Positions 1 through 10,414 are shown, counted from the first letter of the stretch. The stretch: 64,000 bases of DNA from Prosthecobacter gellanilyticus (GCF_007992435.1 NZ_BKAG01000014.1:62001-126000), one strand, 5' to 3'. Notes: a model not told the origin generated them from the letters alone. Numbers and translations: made by a program.

Positions 1-809
1 AGCTTACGGAGCTTCTGGGTGACTTCGAGCACGAGGTCGGTGGCGGTCACGCCTTCCTTGAGGGAGCCGCTGAGATACACGCCGACGACTTCTGGCACAA
101 GGAAGGTCACAGGCTGGCCGAGCATGCCGGCTTCAGCTTCAATGCCGCCCACGCCCCAGCCAACAACGCCGAGGCCGTTGATCATGGTGGTGTGGGAGTC
201 CGTGCCGACGAGTGAATCCGGATAGTACACGCCATCCTTCTCCAGCACGCCCTTGGCGAGATATTCGAGGTTCACCTGATGCACGATGCCGATGCCAGGA
301 GGCACGACCTTGAAGGTATCGAAAGCCTGCTCACCCCACTTGAGGAATTGGTAGCGTTCTTTGTTACGCTCAAACTCAAGCGCGAGGTTCTGGTTCAGCG
401 CATCCTGGGTGCCAGCGTAGTCCACCTGCACGCTGTGGTCGACCACAAGGTCCACCGGGACGAGAGGCTCCACCATCTTGGGGTTCTTGCCGAGCTCCTT
501 CACCTTCGAGCGCATGGCAGCGAGGTCGACGAGAAGCGGCACGCCGGTGAAGTCCTGAAGAACGATACGGGCGACGGTGAACGGGATCTCATACTCACCA
601 GGAGACTTGGCGTTCCAGTTGGCGAGGTTCTTGACGTCAGCGTCCGTGACCTTCTTGCCGTCCAGATTACGCAGCAGGGACTCCAGCACGATACGGATCG
701 AAACAGGCAGGCGGGAAACTTTGCCGATGCCAGCGGATTCGAGAGCGGGAAGAGAGTAAAACTTGCCGGCGGAGCCGTTGCCAGTCGTGAAGGTCTGAGG
801 GGTATTCAT
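1..809 (-). CDS. acnA: Aconitate hydratase, N-terminal part (runs off window)
   Basis: Reads leftward from an ATG at 807-809 and is open to the window edge, giving about 269 residues of a protein expected to be near 900. The translation begins [12 protein letters not shown] and contains the segments [22 protein letters not shown] and [17 protein letters not shown], which are diagnostic of the AcnA/IRP-type aconitase family. That family interconverts citrate and isocitrate in the TCA cycle, in the cytoplasm. The cysteine ligands of the 4Fe-4S cluster lie further downstream in the family and are outside the window. Family assignment is certain; whether it is the only aconitase of the organism cannot be seen. 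Confidence 0.95.
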   Translation of the reverse strand, partial: MNTPQTFTTGNGSAGKFYSLPALESAGIGKVSRLPVSIRIVLESLLRNLDGKKVTDADVKNLANWNAKSPGEYEIPFTVARIVLQDFTGVPLLVDLAAMRSKVKELGKNPKMVEPLVPVDLVVDHSVQVDYAGTQDALNQNLALEFERNKERYQFLKWGEQAFDTFKVVPPGIGIVHQVNLEYLAKGVLEKDGVYYPDSLVGTDSHTTMINGLGVVGWGVGGIEAEAGMLGQPVTFLVPEVVGVYLSGSLKEGVTATDLVLEVTQKLRK

Positions 810-916
810 TGCGGGGGTGGTCAGGAGAAAAGCAGAGATAGCGAAGGTAGCACAAATGGCACCAGTTTTTTTTATCTGACCCATCAGTGATGATGAGATC
901 AAATGTCATCACTAGA

Positions 917-2950
917 CTATTGTGGATCAGGGGCAGGCTTGGCGACCTGTTCTCTGGGCGGAAGGAGGGTGATGCGGAGGCGGTGGACGGTGCCGTCAAA
1001 GGGGGTGCTGTTGGGGTAGTCTTTGACGCTGAGGGGGCCGAAGCTGCGGCCAGCAGCCAGGCCGGTGGCGGGCTGCCCGGGGAAGCCGGTGGCGAAGGGG
1101 GCATTCGCCAGCATCTCGCTGCGGCCGGGGATGGCGAGGGACATGAGACCGTCTGCATCCATGCCGGCGCGGACATGGCAGGTGCCGGGCTGGAGGCCAT
1201 CACCGGAAACGGTGGTGACTTTGCCGTCATGAAACACGGAGAGAGTGGGCTGGCCTGCCACAAGATGCAGGGCATAGCCGAGCTTGGCATCGCCCTGGAA
1301 GACGAGGGTGCTGTCCTGGTCCACAAGAGGGTGGTAATCGAAACTGGTGTCGATGAAGAAGCCGCGGCCCGTCAGAGGTGGTGAGGCTTTGGCATCCAGG
1401 GCATCTCCTGGAACGAGACTGAGGTGGATGGAACCATCTGAGCTCGTCTCAGGAAGGATCTCGGCCACGGGACGAGAGGCGCTGCGAAACTCGGTGGGGA
1501 AGAAGGCGGCGATGTCCTGCTTCAAGAGGGCATTCGCAGGATCGTTGGCGACATTCGTCCATTCATGAGGGTCGGTTTGATGGTCGTAGAGTTCCTCGCT
1601 GCCATCGGCATAGCGGATGTAGCGCCACTGGTCCGTGCGGGCGGCATAGCCAGCCTGCTTGCCACCGCCCATGATGGTGATGGCAGGGCGTGCGCTCTTC
1701 GTGGCCGGGTCCTTGAGCATGGGCACGAGGCTGGTGCCATCGAGATGCTCAGGGGCCTTGGTTTGGGTGAGATCACAGAGAGTGGGGTAGAGGTCGATGA
1801 GCGAGACAGGCTCGGCGCTGACGGTGTCAGGCTGCGTGATGCCGGGAGCCACGATGCAAAGGGGGATGCGGGTGGTCTCCTCCCAGAGCTTGCCTTTGTG
1901 CCACATCTGCTTTTCACCGAGATACCAGCCGTGATCCGAGGTGAAGACGATGATGGTGTTCTTGGCATTGGGGCCGGCTTCGAGTGCATCCAGGACCTTG
2001 CCGAGCATGGCATCACAGAAAGCCACACTGGCCAGATAGGCGCGCACGGCTTCCTTCCATTTTCCCTGCTTCACGATCTCGTCGTGATGACCGCCGGGCT
2101 TCTCATGGCCTTTGGCGATCTCGGGCACATCCGCGAGGTCATCGGCCTTCACTTCGGGAAGCTGGATGGAGTCGATGGGGAACAAATCAAAGTAGGCCTT
2201 GGGCACATACCAGGGCGAATGCGGACGATAGAGACCGACGGCGAGGAAGAAGGGTTGTTTGCTGCTCTTACCGAGCTGATCGGAAGCCCAGGCGACGACA
2301 GAACCATCATCCGTGAGTTCATCCGGCACATCGATCTGGCCCCAGTCCCAGTGCCAGATGTTCATGCCATTGAAGTTCTGACCTGTGTGCACGGGCAGAT
2401 CGGGGATCTGCACTCCGGCATCTGGGAAGCGGGTGTCCCAGGCGGCATCCTGCTCGAAGCCGCGACGGCCCCCATGCCAGCCTGAGAGCCTGCCCTCAGG
2501 ACCACCATGGTTGGCGTGGAAGATCTTTCCACCGGCCGCAGTGTGGAAGCCGAGAGACTTGAAGTGCTCCGGCAAAGTGGGTTTGCCTGTGATCTGCACG
2601 CTGCGGCGCCAGTCCTGCTCGTTGCCAAAGACACCGCTGGAGGAGGGCATCATGCCGGTGAGCAAGGAAGTGCGGGAGGGATTGCACAGAGCGTAGTTGC
2701 AGTGGGCGTTGGTGAAGCGCATGCCCATCTTCGCCAGGCGGTCCATGTTTGGCGTGCGTGCCTGCGGATGCCCGCCCATCCAGCCCACATAGTCTCGCAG
2801 ATCATCCGCGATGATGAAGAGCACGTTAGGCTTCCCGGCCGCACTAGGCGTGCGCTTTTTCGATGTTTTGGCCGACTTGGGAGCTGCCTGAAGCAGTGCA
2901 GGCAGCAGGGCGAGCAATACAAGAATGAGAAGGCGGCGCGGGGAGGGCAT
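917..2950 (-). CDS. Secreted formylglycine-dependent sulfatase (iduronate-2-sulfatase-like)
   Basis: 677 residues from the ATG at 2948-2950, chosen because it starts a good signal peptide (MPSPRRLLILVLLALLPALL, then QAA). Upstream in-frame starts would place charged residues first. The metal-binding Asp pair is D49-D50 (FIIADDLRDY). The activation motif is C89-N-P-S-R93 followed by TSLLTG, the CxPSR signature whose Cys is converted to formylglycine. HKGKLWEETTRIPL and TSDHGWYLGEK are typical iduronate-2-sulfatase segments. From about residue 500 on there is a beta-rich extension of about 170 residues outside the usual catalytic domain. The enzyme probably removes sulfate esters from a polysaccharide outside the cytoplasm; the exact substrate is not readable. 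It is divergent from the protease gene at 3052 across about 100 bases. Confidence 0.93.
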   Translation of the reverse strand: MPSPRRLLILVLLALLPALLQAAPKSAKTSKKRTPSAAGKPNVLFIIADDLRDYVGWMGGHPQARTPNMDRLAKMGMRFTNAHCNYALCNPSRTSLLTGMMPSSSGVFGNEQDWRRSVQITGKPTLPEHFKSLGFHTAAGGKIFHANHGGPEGRLSGWHGGRRGFEQDAAWDTRFPDAGVQIPDLPVHTGQNFNGMNIWHWDWGQIDVPDELTDDGSVVAWASDQLGKSSKQPFFLAVGLYRPHSPWYVPKAYFDLFPIDSIQLPEVKADDLADVPEIAKGHEKPGGHHDEIVKQGKWKEAVRAYLASVAFCDAMLGKVLDALEAGPNAKNTIIVFTSDHGWYLGEKQMWHKGKLWEETTRIPLCIVAPGITQPDTVSAEPVSLIDLYPTLCDLTQTKAPEHLDGTSLVPMLKDPATKSARPAITIMGGGKQAGYAARTDQWRYIRYADGSEELYDHQTDPHEWTNVANDPANALLKQDIAAFFPTEFRSASRPVAEILPETSSDGSIHLSLVPGDALDAKASPPLTGRGFFIDTSFDYHPLVDQDSTLVFQGDAKLGYALHLVAGQPTLSVFHDGKVTTVSGDGLQPGTCHVRAGMDADGLMSLAIPGRSEMLANAPFATGFPGQPATGLAAGRSFGPLSVKDYPNSTPFDGTVHRLRITLLPPREQVAKPAPDPQ

Positions 2951-2990
2951 CAATATTAAAAAGAGCATCTGGTCAAGAAAGGTGCAAACT

Positions 2991-3019
2991 GGTAAAACAT
3001 TTACCGGTTGTACCAACCG
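2991..3019. promoter_or_regulatory. Two adjacent operator-like palindromes between sulfatase and protease genes
   Basis: GGTAAA-aca-TTTACC (2991-3005) is a perfect 6-3-6 inverted repeat, and CGGTTG-tac-CAACCG (3005-3019) is a second perfect 6-3-6 repeat sharing its outermost base. They lie in the only space (2951-3051) that can hold the promoters of both divergent genes. The form fits a dimeric repressor or activator such as the LacI/GntR classes, but no regulator gene is nearby and binding is inference. Confidence 0.45.
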
Positions 3020-3051
3020 ACCGGAATATTGTCCTAACGCAAGCTCACTGT

Positions 3052-6000
3052 ATGGCACTCAGACCCAACGCGCATTCCTTGATTCGATGGAGCATCTCTC
3101 TGACCTCGCTGGGCCTGCTGGCCTGGATGTGCTGGGATCACGAAAAGAAGAGCGTCGATGAAGCAACTGCCGTGCCCCAGATGTCCGCCCAGAAGCTGGC
3201 GAAGATCACCTCGGCCCAAAAACTGGACCGGGCCAGACCGGAGGCCCAGAAGCATGCTTTGGAGGACTTCCTGGCCGGACAGCCTTTTGTGCTGGTGGCA
3301 GACGGCAAGGCCCAGCGCTTCACCGTGTCATTGTCCGAGGTGGTGGTGAGCGAGGGGCCTAACGACAAACGTTTCCGCAAGCTTTCTCCGCAGCCTGATG
3401 CACGGCGCCTCATGGAGGCAGCACGCAAGGAAGGTGGGGACAAGACCAAGCTTGTCCTCTATCCCCAGGGCCGCGAGGGCGATCCCAAGGCGCGCCATTA
3501 TCTAGGTCAGCGCATCCAGGTGCGGACTCAAGACCGCACGGCCACACTGGCCCTGGTCCAGCAATTGGGATTGCGGCTGGTGGACGAGCCTGACTATGCT
3601 CCGGGCAGTTTGATCGTGGAAACGGTGAGCGGGGGACCTGAGACGGTCTTTCGTGCGCTGGCGGCGCTGGCAGAGTCTCCTGGCACCGTTTCAGCAGGGC
3701 CTCTTCTGGGGCGCCATCATCAGAAGTATGCAGCGCCGAATGACCCCCTCTACTCCCAGCAGTGGTGGCTGAAGAACACCGGCCTGAGCGGCGGCAAGAT
3801 CGGCACGGACATGCATGCGGAGAATGTATGGAGCACTTACAAAGGGAACGGCGTGCGCATCGGCATTGTGGATGACGGGCTGGACCTGCTGCATCCGGAC
3901 CTGTCTCCGAATGTGGACAGCGGGAACAACCACTACGACTGGAATGACGAGCCCCACGACACAAATCCGCAGCCGAATCCGACCCTCGACGCGAGCATGG
4001 ATGACTCTCACGGCACAGCCGTGGGCGGTGTGGCAGGCGCACGGGGAAACAACAACCTGGGCGTGTCCGGTGTGGCTCCTGAGGTCACCCTGGTAGGCTT
4101 CCGGTTGATCTCCGCCCAGGACCCTGACGGCACGGATGACAGCGAGGATGCTGAGGCGATGTCACGCGGCAACAACATCATCGACATCAAGAACAACAGC
4201 TGGGGCTCCGGAGCACCCGCCTGGGTCACCACGCCCGCAGGCCCGCTGCTGGAAGCAGCCCGCCAGACCGGGACCACCACAGGACGCGGAGGCAAGGGCA
4301 CCGTCTATGTCTGGGCTGCCGGCAATGGCCGTCTCGACGGCGAGCAGGGCCAGAAAGATGGATCCACCAACTCCATGTTTGTCACGACGGTCTCCGGCAT
4401 CGACAACAAGGGCAATCTTTCCTCCTACAGCGAGGGCGGTTCCCATGTCGTGGTGGCGGCACCCACCAGCGGTGGATCGGGAACACTGCGGGTCTGCACC
4501 ACCGACCTGACGGGGAACAATGGCTACAACCGCACTGGCAACGGTGGCGAGCCGGCCAACATGGACTACACGGGCAGCTTCGGCGGCACCTCCTCCGCGA
4601 CACCTGCGGTTTCCGGCGCTGTGGCCCTGATGCTGGAGGCGAATCCAAATCTGACGTGGCGGGATGTGAAGGAAATCCTGCTCCGCAGTTCGGTGCAGGT
4701 TCCCTCCTTTCTGTCTCCGACTGCAGGAGGCTGGGTCAGCCGCCATGGCGGAGATCCTTCCCTGCCCCCGATCAAGCACCATGAACAGTTCGGCGGAGGT
4801 CTGATCGACACGCAGGCCGCCGTGGCCATGGCGGAGACCTGGGTGAACGTGGGCCCCATGGTCAGCACTTCCCGCACGTCTTTTGCATCGCGGGTCATTC
4901 CTGACAATAACACCACAGGCGTCAGCATCCCCATCGACTTTAGTTCCCTGGGCCTCATGCGAGTGGAGCATGCCACCCTTGAGTTGGATGTCTCGCACAG
5001 CTACCGTGGTGATCTGGAGATCACCCTGCAGTCCCCTTCCGGCGTCGTCAGCACCCTGGCCACCCGGGAGTTCGAGGACGATGGCAATGACTATGACTAC
5101 TGGTTGTTCAACAGTGTGCGCCATTGGGGTGAAGCTGGCACGGGGATCTGGACTCTGACCATCAAGGACCTTGATCCAGGCATCACCGGCATCTTCCTCT
5201 CCGCCACCCTGAACCTGCACGGGACGAACGAAAACCCGGCGCCGCAAATCACCGCGCACTCTCCAGGCCCCTTCCTGCTGAGGGCGGGAGATCCTCTCTC
5301 CATGACGGCGGATGGTACTGGCGGTGGCAAGCTGGCCTTCATCTGGTCACGCAATGGCGGCAATATCAACGGCATCGGCAACACCAAGACGCTGGACATT
5401 CCTGCCATCGTCACCGGCCAGGGTGGCAATTACCGGGTGACCGTTTACAATGGAGCGGGAAACCAGGCTTCCCCTGACATCCCCGTGGGAGTCATCGGTT
5501 CCCAGCCGCCCACAGCAGCGTTCAAACAAGGCACCACGCTCGCCATCACCGCCAATACAACCGGTCCTGCTCTGACCTATCAATGGCAGCGTAATGGCAC
5601 CCCTCTGACCAACGGGCCGAGCCTGGGCGGGGGAGTGATCAGCGGTGCTACGGCTACCACGCTGAACATCTCCAACCTTCAGATCGTCGACGCCGGCGCT
5701 TACTCCTGTGTGGTGGGCATGACCGGCACTGCCCAGACCTTTGAGACCAACTCAACGGCGGTGAGTGTGGTTTTGAAGCCCGAGGTCGTCACACCCACTT
5801 TTGGCAATACCGTCAAGGGCACGGGAGTGAACATCCAGCTCGGTGCCAGTGGCAGCCCAACCGGTTATGTGGTCACCGGGCTGCCTCCGGGAGTGATTCT
5901 CAACAAGACCACCGGCACCCTTACCGGCCGCGCCACGAAACCCGGCAGCTACTCCCTCACGATCGCCGCCACGAACAGCGCCGGCACGGGACCTGCCATT

Positions 6001-7209
6001 ACCTACGGTTGGACAGTGGAAGAGTTCCCGACGGCCGCCGTGGGCACATGGCAGGGCATCACTGAAAGGAACATGGACTTGAACCAGCAGCTGGGCGGCA
6101 AGGTCAAGATCGTCGTCACCAGCACGGGCTCGTATTCGGGCACCCTCACGTATGGCACGAAGACGAAGGCGTGCTCAGGGTATATCAATGCCCTGCCGGG
6201 CAGCGTGAATCCCACCACGGAGTTTTCGATCTCGCAGGGAGCTGGTGTCGTTCCGATGACGGGATCCTTCACCCTGAGCCTAACCAACAAGACGTTCACG
6301 GGAACCTTCAATGACGGGCGCCAGGTGTCCATCACGAACTTCAACGGTGTGCTGGGCGCCTGGAGCGCCAAGGTGAAGCCGGTGAATGCTGTCACGCTGT
6401 ACAACTGCGCTTTGGAACTGCCCGGAAGCTTCGTGGGTGATGCAGCGGTCCCCCAAGGCACCAGCTATGCTGTGCTGAGCCTGTCCACAGCCGGCGTGGT
6501 GACCTGGAGCGGGAAGCTGGCGGACGGCACCGGCATCACGGGAAGCTCGCCGCTCGGTTCCGACGGCCAGACGTGCTACCATGCGCTGCTCTACGCCAAC
6601 GCCGGCAGCGCGCAGGGCTGGGCAACGATCAACATCGCCAACACGCAGGTGACGGGCGAGGTGGACTGGTACAAGGGCTTCAAGTCCGCCAGTACCACGC
6701 GCAGCTACAGGGCTGGCATCCCCCTGCACACGCTGAACGTCCGCGGCGCACGATACTCGAAGCCAGCGACGGGTGTGATGGTGCTCGGCCTGACGCCACC
6801 GGTCTCCACCACCTCCACGACGCCGAACGCGCGGCTAATTTTCAGCAGCGCCCCGCTGAGTGCGGCGCTGGAACAGCTCTTCCAAGTCACCTCCGTCAAT
6901 GCCGTGAAGATGCCCACCAAGGTGGCTGACAATCCCAAGGCGGTGAAGCTCACGCTGGCGGCTGCCACGGGCCTCATCAGCGGTGGCTTCACCCTCAAGG
7001 ACAATGACCCTCTGGATGCGACTCCGCCCATCGCGGTGATCAGCCGCGCTGCGACCTTCAATGGCGTGCTGGTGACGCATCCGGACATCAACAAGGGTGT
7101 GGGCTTCTTCAACCTGGCCGAGCTGGCTGACGAGGTGGGCGAGAAGAACACCACGACCAAGATCATTTCCGGCAAGGTGGAGCTCACCGCTCCGGTGCCA
7201 GCGCCCTAA
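3052..7209 (+). CDS. Secreted S8 (subtilisin/kexin-like) serine protease with P-domain and Ig-like domains
   Basis: 1385 residues starting at the ATG at 3052, with an N-terminal membrane-spanning or signal segment (about residues 9-27). The catalytic triad is visible: Asp274 in GIVDDGLD, His320 in DDSHGTAVGG, Ser514 in GGTSSATP; the oxyanion Asn is N425 in WAAGNG. A proprotein-convertase P-domain follows (about 610-720, with SYRGDLEITLQSPSG and GEAGTGIWTLTIKDL), as in kexins. Then come Ig-like domains (about 725-915, including LTYQWQRNG and DAGAYSCVVG), a putative Ig domain (GYVVTGLPPGVILN), and a C-terminal region of about 370 residues shared with the 611-aa protein encoded at 10897-12732. 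It probably acts outside the cytoplasm on proteins. A 20-base perfect palindrome follows the stop, and a copy of the last 38 codons survives at 10415. Confidence 0.93.
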   Translation: MALRPNAHSLIRWSISLTSLGLLAWMCWDHEKKSVDEATAVPQMSAQKLAKITSAQKLDRARPEAQKHALEDFLAGQPFVLVADGKAQRFTVSLSEVVVSEGPNDKRFRKLSPQPDARRLMEAARKEGGDKTKLVLYPQGREGDPKARHYLGQRIQVRTQDRTATLALVQQLGLRLVDEPDYAPGSLIVETVSGGPETVFRALAALAESPGTVSAGPLLGRHHQKYAAPNDPLYSQQWWLKNTGLSGGKIGTDMHAENVWSTYKGNGVRIGIVDDGLDLLHPDLSPNVDSGNNHYDWNDEPHDTNPQPNPTLDASMDDSHGTAVGGVAGARGNNNLGVSGVAPEVTLVGFRLISAQDPDGTDDSEDAEAMSRGNNIIDIKNNSWGSGAPAWVTTPAGPLLEAARQTGTTTGRGGKGTVYVWAAGNGRLDGEQGQKDGSTNSMFVTTVSGIDNKGNLSSYSEGGSHVVVAAPTSGGSGTLRVCTTDLTGNNGYNRTGNGGEPANMDYTGSFGGTSSATPAVSGAVALMLEANPNLTWRDVKEILLRSSVQVPSFLSPTAGGWVSRHGGDPSLPPIKHHEQFGGGLIDTQAAVAMAETWVNVGPMVSTSRTSFASRVIPDNNTTGVSIPIDFSSLGLMRVEHATLELDVSHSYRGDLEITLQSPSGVVSTLATREFEDDGNDYDYWLFNSVRHWGEAGTGIWTLTIKDLDPGITGIFLSATLNLHGTNENPAPQITAHSPGPFLLRAGDPLSMTADGTGGGKLAFIWSRNGGNINGIGNTKTLDIPAIVTGQGGNYRVTVYNGAGNQASPDIPVGVIGSQPPTAAFKQGTTLAITANTTGPALTYQWQRNGTPLTNGPSLGGGVISGATATTLNISNLQIVDAGAYSCVVGMTGTAQTFETNSTAVSVVLKPEVVTPTFGNTVKGTGVNIQLGASGSPTGYVVTGLPPGVILNKTTGTLTGRATKPGSYSLTIAATNSAGTGPAITYGWTVEEFPTAAVGTWQGITERNMDLNQQLGGKVKIVVTSTGSYSGTLTYGTKTKACSGYINALPGSVNPTTEFSISQGAGVVPMTGSFTLSLTNKTFTGTFNDGRQVSITNFNGVLGAWSAKVKPVNAVTLYNCALELPGSFVGDAAVPQGTSYAVLSLSTAGVVTWSGKLADGTGITGSSPLGSDGQTCYHALLYANAGSAQGWATINIANTQVTGEVDWYKGFKSASTTRSYRAGIPLHTLNVRGARYSKPATGVMVLGLTPPVSTTSTTPNARLIFSSAPLSAALEQLFQVTSVNAVKMPTKVADNPKAVKLTLAAATGLISGGFTLKDNDPLDATPPIAVISRAATFNGVLVTHPDINKGVGFFNLAELADEVGEKNTTTKIISGKVELTAPVPAP

Positions 7210-7210
7210 C

Positions 7211-7230
7211 ACAAGGTTTGCAAACCTTGT
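7211..7230. repeat. Perfect 20-bp palindrome after protease stop
   Basis: ACAAGGTTTGCAAACCTTGT is perfectly self-complementary and starts two bases after the protease stop codon, at the point where base composition becomes AT-richer. It has no loop or T-run of a normal terminator. A weaker hairpin, 7274-7283 with 7290-7299, lies between the two convergent gene ends and could terminate either. Confidence 0.6.
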
Positions 7231-7326
7231 TTGGACAAGATATAGCTTCCTTCCGACTGCTAACTTGTTCCAAGGCGACAGCAGGTAACTGCTATCGCCC
7301 ATTTCAGAACACCAATCGCCTCGTAT

Positions 7327-10269
7327 TTAAGGTCTCATGGTACCTTCAGCCGATCCCAACAGACCACCACTGAATACTCTTCCCTCAAGGTAAAGATTAC
7401 TCGGGTTGCTCACACGTATTCTCCATGTTTTCGAATACGAATCAAACTCGGGCATCATTGATGCTGGAGAAGTACCTGGCCAAAACTCCGCCCCAGGACA
7501 TACAACTCTGGATACGGAGGGTGCTGATCCATACCGCTGCCAGGATAGAATTGTTTCAAGCGAATTCGGTGCAGCTGGAGCTGTCCAATATTCCAGAACC
7601 GGCCTAGTCAACTCAAGAACAGCCGAACCGAAAGCGGACCCATCAGGATTATAAGAAACGTTCACCGGAGGGTAAGTCGTAGTACTACCAGGTGAAATGG
7701 CTACCTTTGTGAACAGACCACCAACATGAAGCCGTCCGTAGTGATCGATAGCGAGCGACATAACATTGTCGTTAAACGATGTCTTGAATGTGTCATCCAC
7801 CTTACCAAGGTTGTAATCAGAAATTTTAACGATGTTGTTTTTATTAAAAGTTCCTGAATTACTCAACCCATAACTGAGAACTTTTGTGAAAGCCCCCCCA
7901 AAGAAAACTCTTCCATCAGCCTGGATGGCTGCACAGTAAACGGCGCCTCGTTGAGTGCCCTGAAGAAACGATAGGCGGAAGGGTTTGAGATTGAGAACCA
8001 CGGGACCACCTGAACCATCCTGGCTTACCACTGCGACTGATTCCCTGAGATTTGATCCTGAAAAGGAAGTGAATTCTCCACAGATAAGCACATCACCAGA
8101 CTCATTACACTGAAGGATATCAACCCTTCCATCTGGAAACATATTTACTCCTAAGCCGCTCACACCATTCGTGCCATTCGTGGTATCCAGACTTCCATCG
8201 TAGTTAAGTCTGGCGAGATATGGCCTCGATTGGCCGTTAACGGTAGTGAACGTACCTCCGATTAACATATCTCCATCTCTGAGAAACTCGACGCATCTCA
8301 CATATCCGTTTACTGTTGGAGGGGTGAATTCAGGGTCAGGTACAAAGGAATATGAACCACCGACACCTTCAGTGACGACTGGCATGATACTTTGATAAGT
8401 GTTTCCATTCAGAGTCGCGGTAAATCCGCCCACAAAGACAGTGCGCTTTTTATAGGTGTTGGAGGGCGTAACCAGCTTTACGTGTTCCCGAATACATGTT
8501 GCCCCAGCTGAAGAGAATTGCAGTTCAGGGAACGGAAGTGCGGCTCCGTATGATAACGCAGAGTCTGAAGTGCCGTTGGCAATCGTTAAACCATTACGGA
8601 AATTAGAAAAATCTCCCACCATACCGGTACCGTCGAGTCCAGGCCCTTGGCCACAACCCATTAGTATAAACCCCTCTTGGGCGACACACATGCTCATAGG
8701 GGCAGAGTACACGTAAGCTGGCCTGGGTAGCGTGCCGTGAGGAGTAGTCGGCCAAATTGCAGACGTCGTTAGCCATGTAGGCGAATTATCAGCAAAGCTG
8801 TTGTAGTAAGTTGACCATTGCGGATCCATCGTCTGGATGGTCGTGAAGCTTCCATACATCATTCTTTGATTGGAGGCTGGAGCAATCATCGTCGGAAATT
8901 TAGCCCGATGCAGAAGCGGATAGGTGCCACCATACTGCTGATGGTAAACACTCCATGCCACATTGTAGTCTGACACAAAAAGGGGCTTACCAGCTGGCCT
9001 TGGCTTCACTGCAATACCAAATGTGTAGGACGCCTCTGGAGATGCGGGGCTGGATGCGCCTCCATTTGAGTCGGTGTTGCCAATCGTGACAGTCGTTGTC
9101 ACGTTAGTCGTCGCGGGATTAGCTAGGTGACTTGCAAGCGGGTTGCCCCGAAGAACAATTTTCTCTGTCTGCAACGGCTGGATAATGACAGGCAGAGGCG
9201 TCACGCAATTAAAGTTGGCACCGTTTGTGCCACTGAATAATATCGATGATAACGTGAGGGGTCCGTGAGGACCAGGTGACGTACCAGCCAAAATGTCGTT
9301 CTTTACGCTGATCTCAAACTCGGCGTAGTCATCATACACAACATATTGATTTGTTCCAAGGGCGTCCGTTGGAGTCGTCGTGCCATCTGCCAAATTGAGT
9401 CCATTTGAGGTGACCGAAATCTCACTTTGAGATCCTACGAAAGTAATCGGAAAGCTATAAATGATCGCGTTGCTCGAGTCATGCATACGAAACTCAAAAG
9501 ACTGAGCGCCGTAGACTGAGGGATCAATAATGATCTGAAATTGAAGACCGCCACCATTTGGATAAAGAGTCGCGGGGGAGCTCGACACTAGGCTTACGCC
9601 TGGAGCACTAGTGATGGTCGCTTTACAACCAAGAACTGCGGAGGCTGTGTCATTTTTAATTACATAGTATACATTATCCACGTCGCCGTTGCGGTCCACA
9701 TGGCCAAGGTTTGTCCGATTGTCGCGGAGCGCTGGTCGGCCAGACTCGATCAGTTCATAGGCCACATCTGTCGATGACGGCGCGGAGCCATCATATTTTC
9801 TCTTGTAACTATGCATCCAAACCCCATTGAATGAGGTTGCAGGATCGTGACTCCTCACAAGGTCAAAGCGAAAGTTGGGCTGAGTGACGGAGTTGGTCTC
9901 AAACTGGATCCAGTGGTCTCCCGCCAAAGATGCGGAGGCCTTCAACTTAATGCTGAAATAGTAGCCGCCGTTGAGATCTGAGGTCAGTCCTTCGGAGAGA
10001 TAAAACATTTGTTTCTCATAACCTGAAAGTTGAACCTTCAATTCGAAGAAACCTACATTTAACGGAGTCGCTCCTCCGGCCGTTTTCTTGATTTGGTATC
10101 TTCTTTCTAGTGAGAATGGGGTTTTTACATTGCCAAAATCAGCGGTACCAAGGTTGAAAATTTGCGCCCCCCCTAATTCGACAACCTCAAACGTCACGCT
10201 CTGCGCTCGCAGCGAGGTAGTTAATAACAGTATCCAGGGAACCAGTAGAGTAAATAGTACGTTTTTCAT
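7327..10269 (-). CDS. Secreted delta-60 beta-propeller protein
   Basis: 980 residues from the ATG at 10267-10269, chosen because it begins a clear signal peptide (MKNVLFTLLVPWILLL, cut near LRAQS). The N-terminal half is beta-rich and resembles choice-of-anchor or Ig-like modules without a firm match. The C-terminal half carries delta-60-type propeller repeats: DGDMLIGGTFTTVNGQ, GDVLICGEFTSFSG, GRVFFGGAFTKV and GRLHVGGLFTKV, each with the D-G-x-(I/F)-(I/V)-G-G-x-F-T core. No membrane anchor or sorting tail is visible at the C-terminus. The gene is clearly more AT-rich than both flanks and lies between the protease gene and a relic of a protease-like 3' end, which suggests insertion or rearrangement. 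Function unknown; extracellular. Confidence 0.85.
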   Translation of the reverse strand: MKNVLFTLLVPWILLLTTSLRAQSVTFEVVELGGAQIFNLGTADFGNVKTPFSLERRYQIKKTAGGATPLNVGFFELKVQLSGYEKQMFYLSEGLTSDLNGGYYFSIKLKASASLAGDHWIQFETNSVTQPNFRFDLVRSHDPATSFNGVWMHSYKRKYDGSAPSSTDVAYELIESGRPALRDNRTNLGHVDRNGDVDNVYYVIKNDTASAVLGCKATITSAPGVSLVSSSPATLYPNGGGLQFQIIIDPSVYGAQSFEFRMHDSSNAIIYSFPITFVGSQSEISVTSNGLNLADGTTTPTDALGTNQYVVYDDYAEFEISVKNDILAGTSPGPHGPLTLSSILFSGTNGANFNCVTPLPVIIQPLQTEKIVLRGNPLASHLANPATTNVTTTVTIGNTDSNGGASSPASPEASYTFGIAVKPRPAGKPLFVSDYNVAWSVYHQQYGGTYPLLHRAKFPTMIAPASNQRMMYGSFTTIQTMDPQWSTYYNSFADNSPTWLTTSAIWPTTPHGTLPRPAYVYSAPMSMCVAQEGFILMGCGQGPGLDGTGMVGDFSNFRNGLTIANGTSDSALSYGAALPFPELQFSSAGATCIREHVKLVTPSNTYKKRTVFVGGFTATLNGNTYQSIMPVVTEGVGGSYSFVPDPEFTPPTVNGYVRCVEFLRDGDMLIGGTFTTVNGQSRPYLARLNYDGSLDTTNGTNGVSGLGVNMFPDGRVDILQCNESGDVLICGEFTSFSGSNLRESVAVVSQDGSGGPVVLNLKPFRLSFLQGTQRGAVYCAAIQADGRVFFGGAFTKVLSYGLSNSGTFNKNNIVKISDYNLGKVDDTFKTSFNDNVMSLAIDHYGRLHVGGLFTKVAISPGSTTTYPPVNVSYNPDGSAFGSAVLELTRPVLEYWTAPAAPNSLETILSWQRYGSAPSVSRVVCPGAEFWPGTSPASMMPEFDSYSKTWRIRVSNPSNLYLEGRVFSGGLLGSAEGTMRP

Positions 10270-10414
10270 GGGGGGGCGGGGCCGTAGTCCCGTTGCGCCA
10301 CTTGTCAAGCGGCCATCAAAGGCTTGCTATGGCTTAAGTCGGCGACTCCGCAAAACATGACGACAGGAAAGTCATTTGTTAAGCGTTCACGCCTAACAGA
10401 GGTGTCAAAAAAAC

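Noticed and set aside
1565-2485. 306-codon rightward open frame opposite the sulfatase
   Set aside because: It is antisense to a well-supported sulfatase gene; the translation has no family features and reflects high GC codon bias.
4162-5259. 365-codon leftward open frame opposite the protease
   Set aside because: Antisense to the catalytic region of the protease; composition is His/Gly/Arg-rich as expected for a shadow frame.
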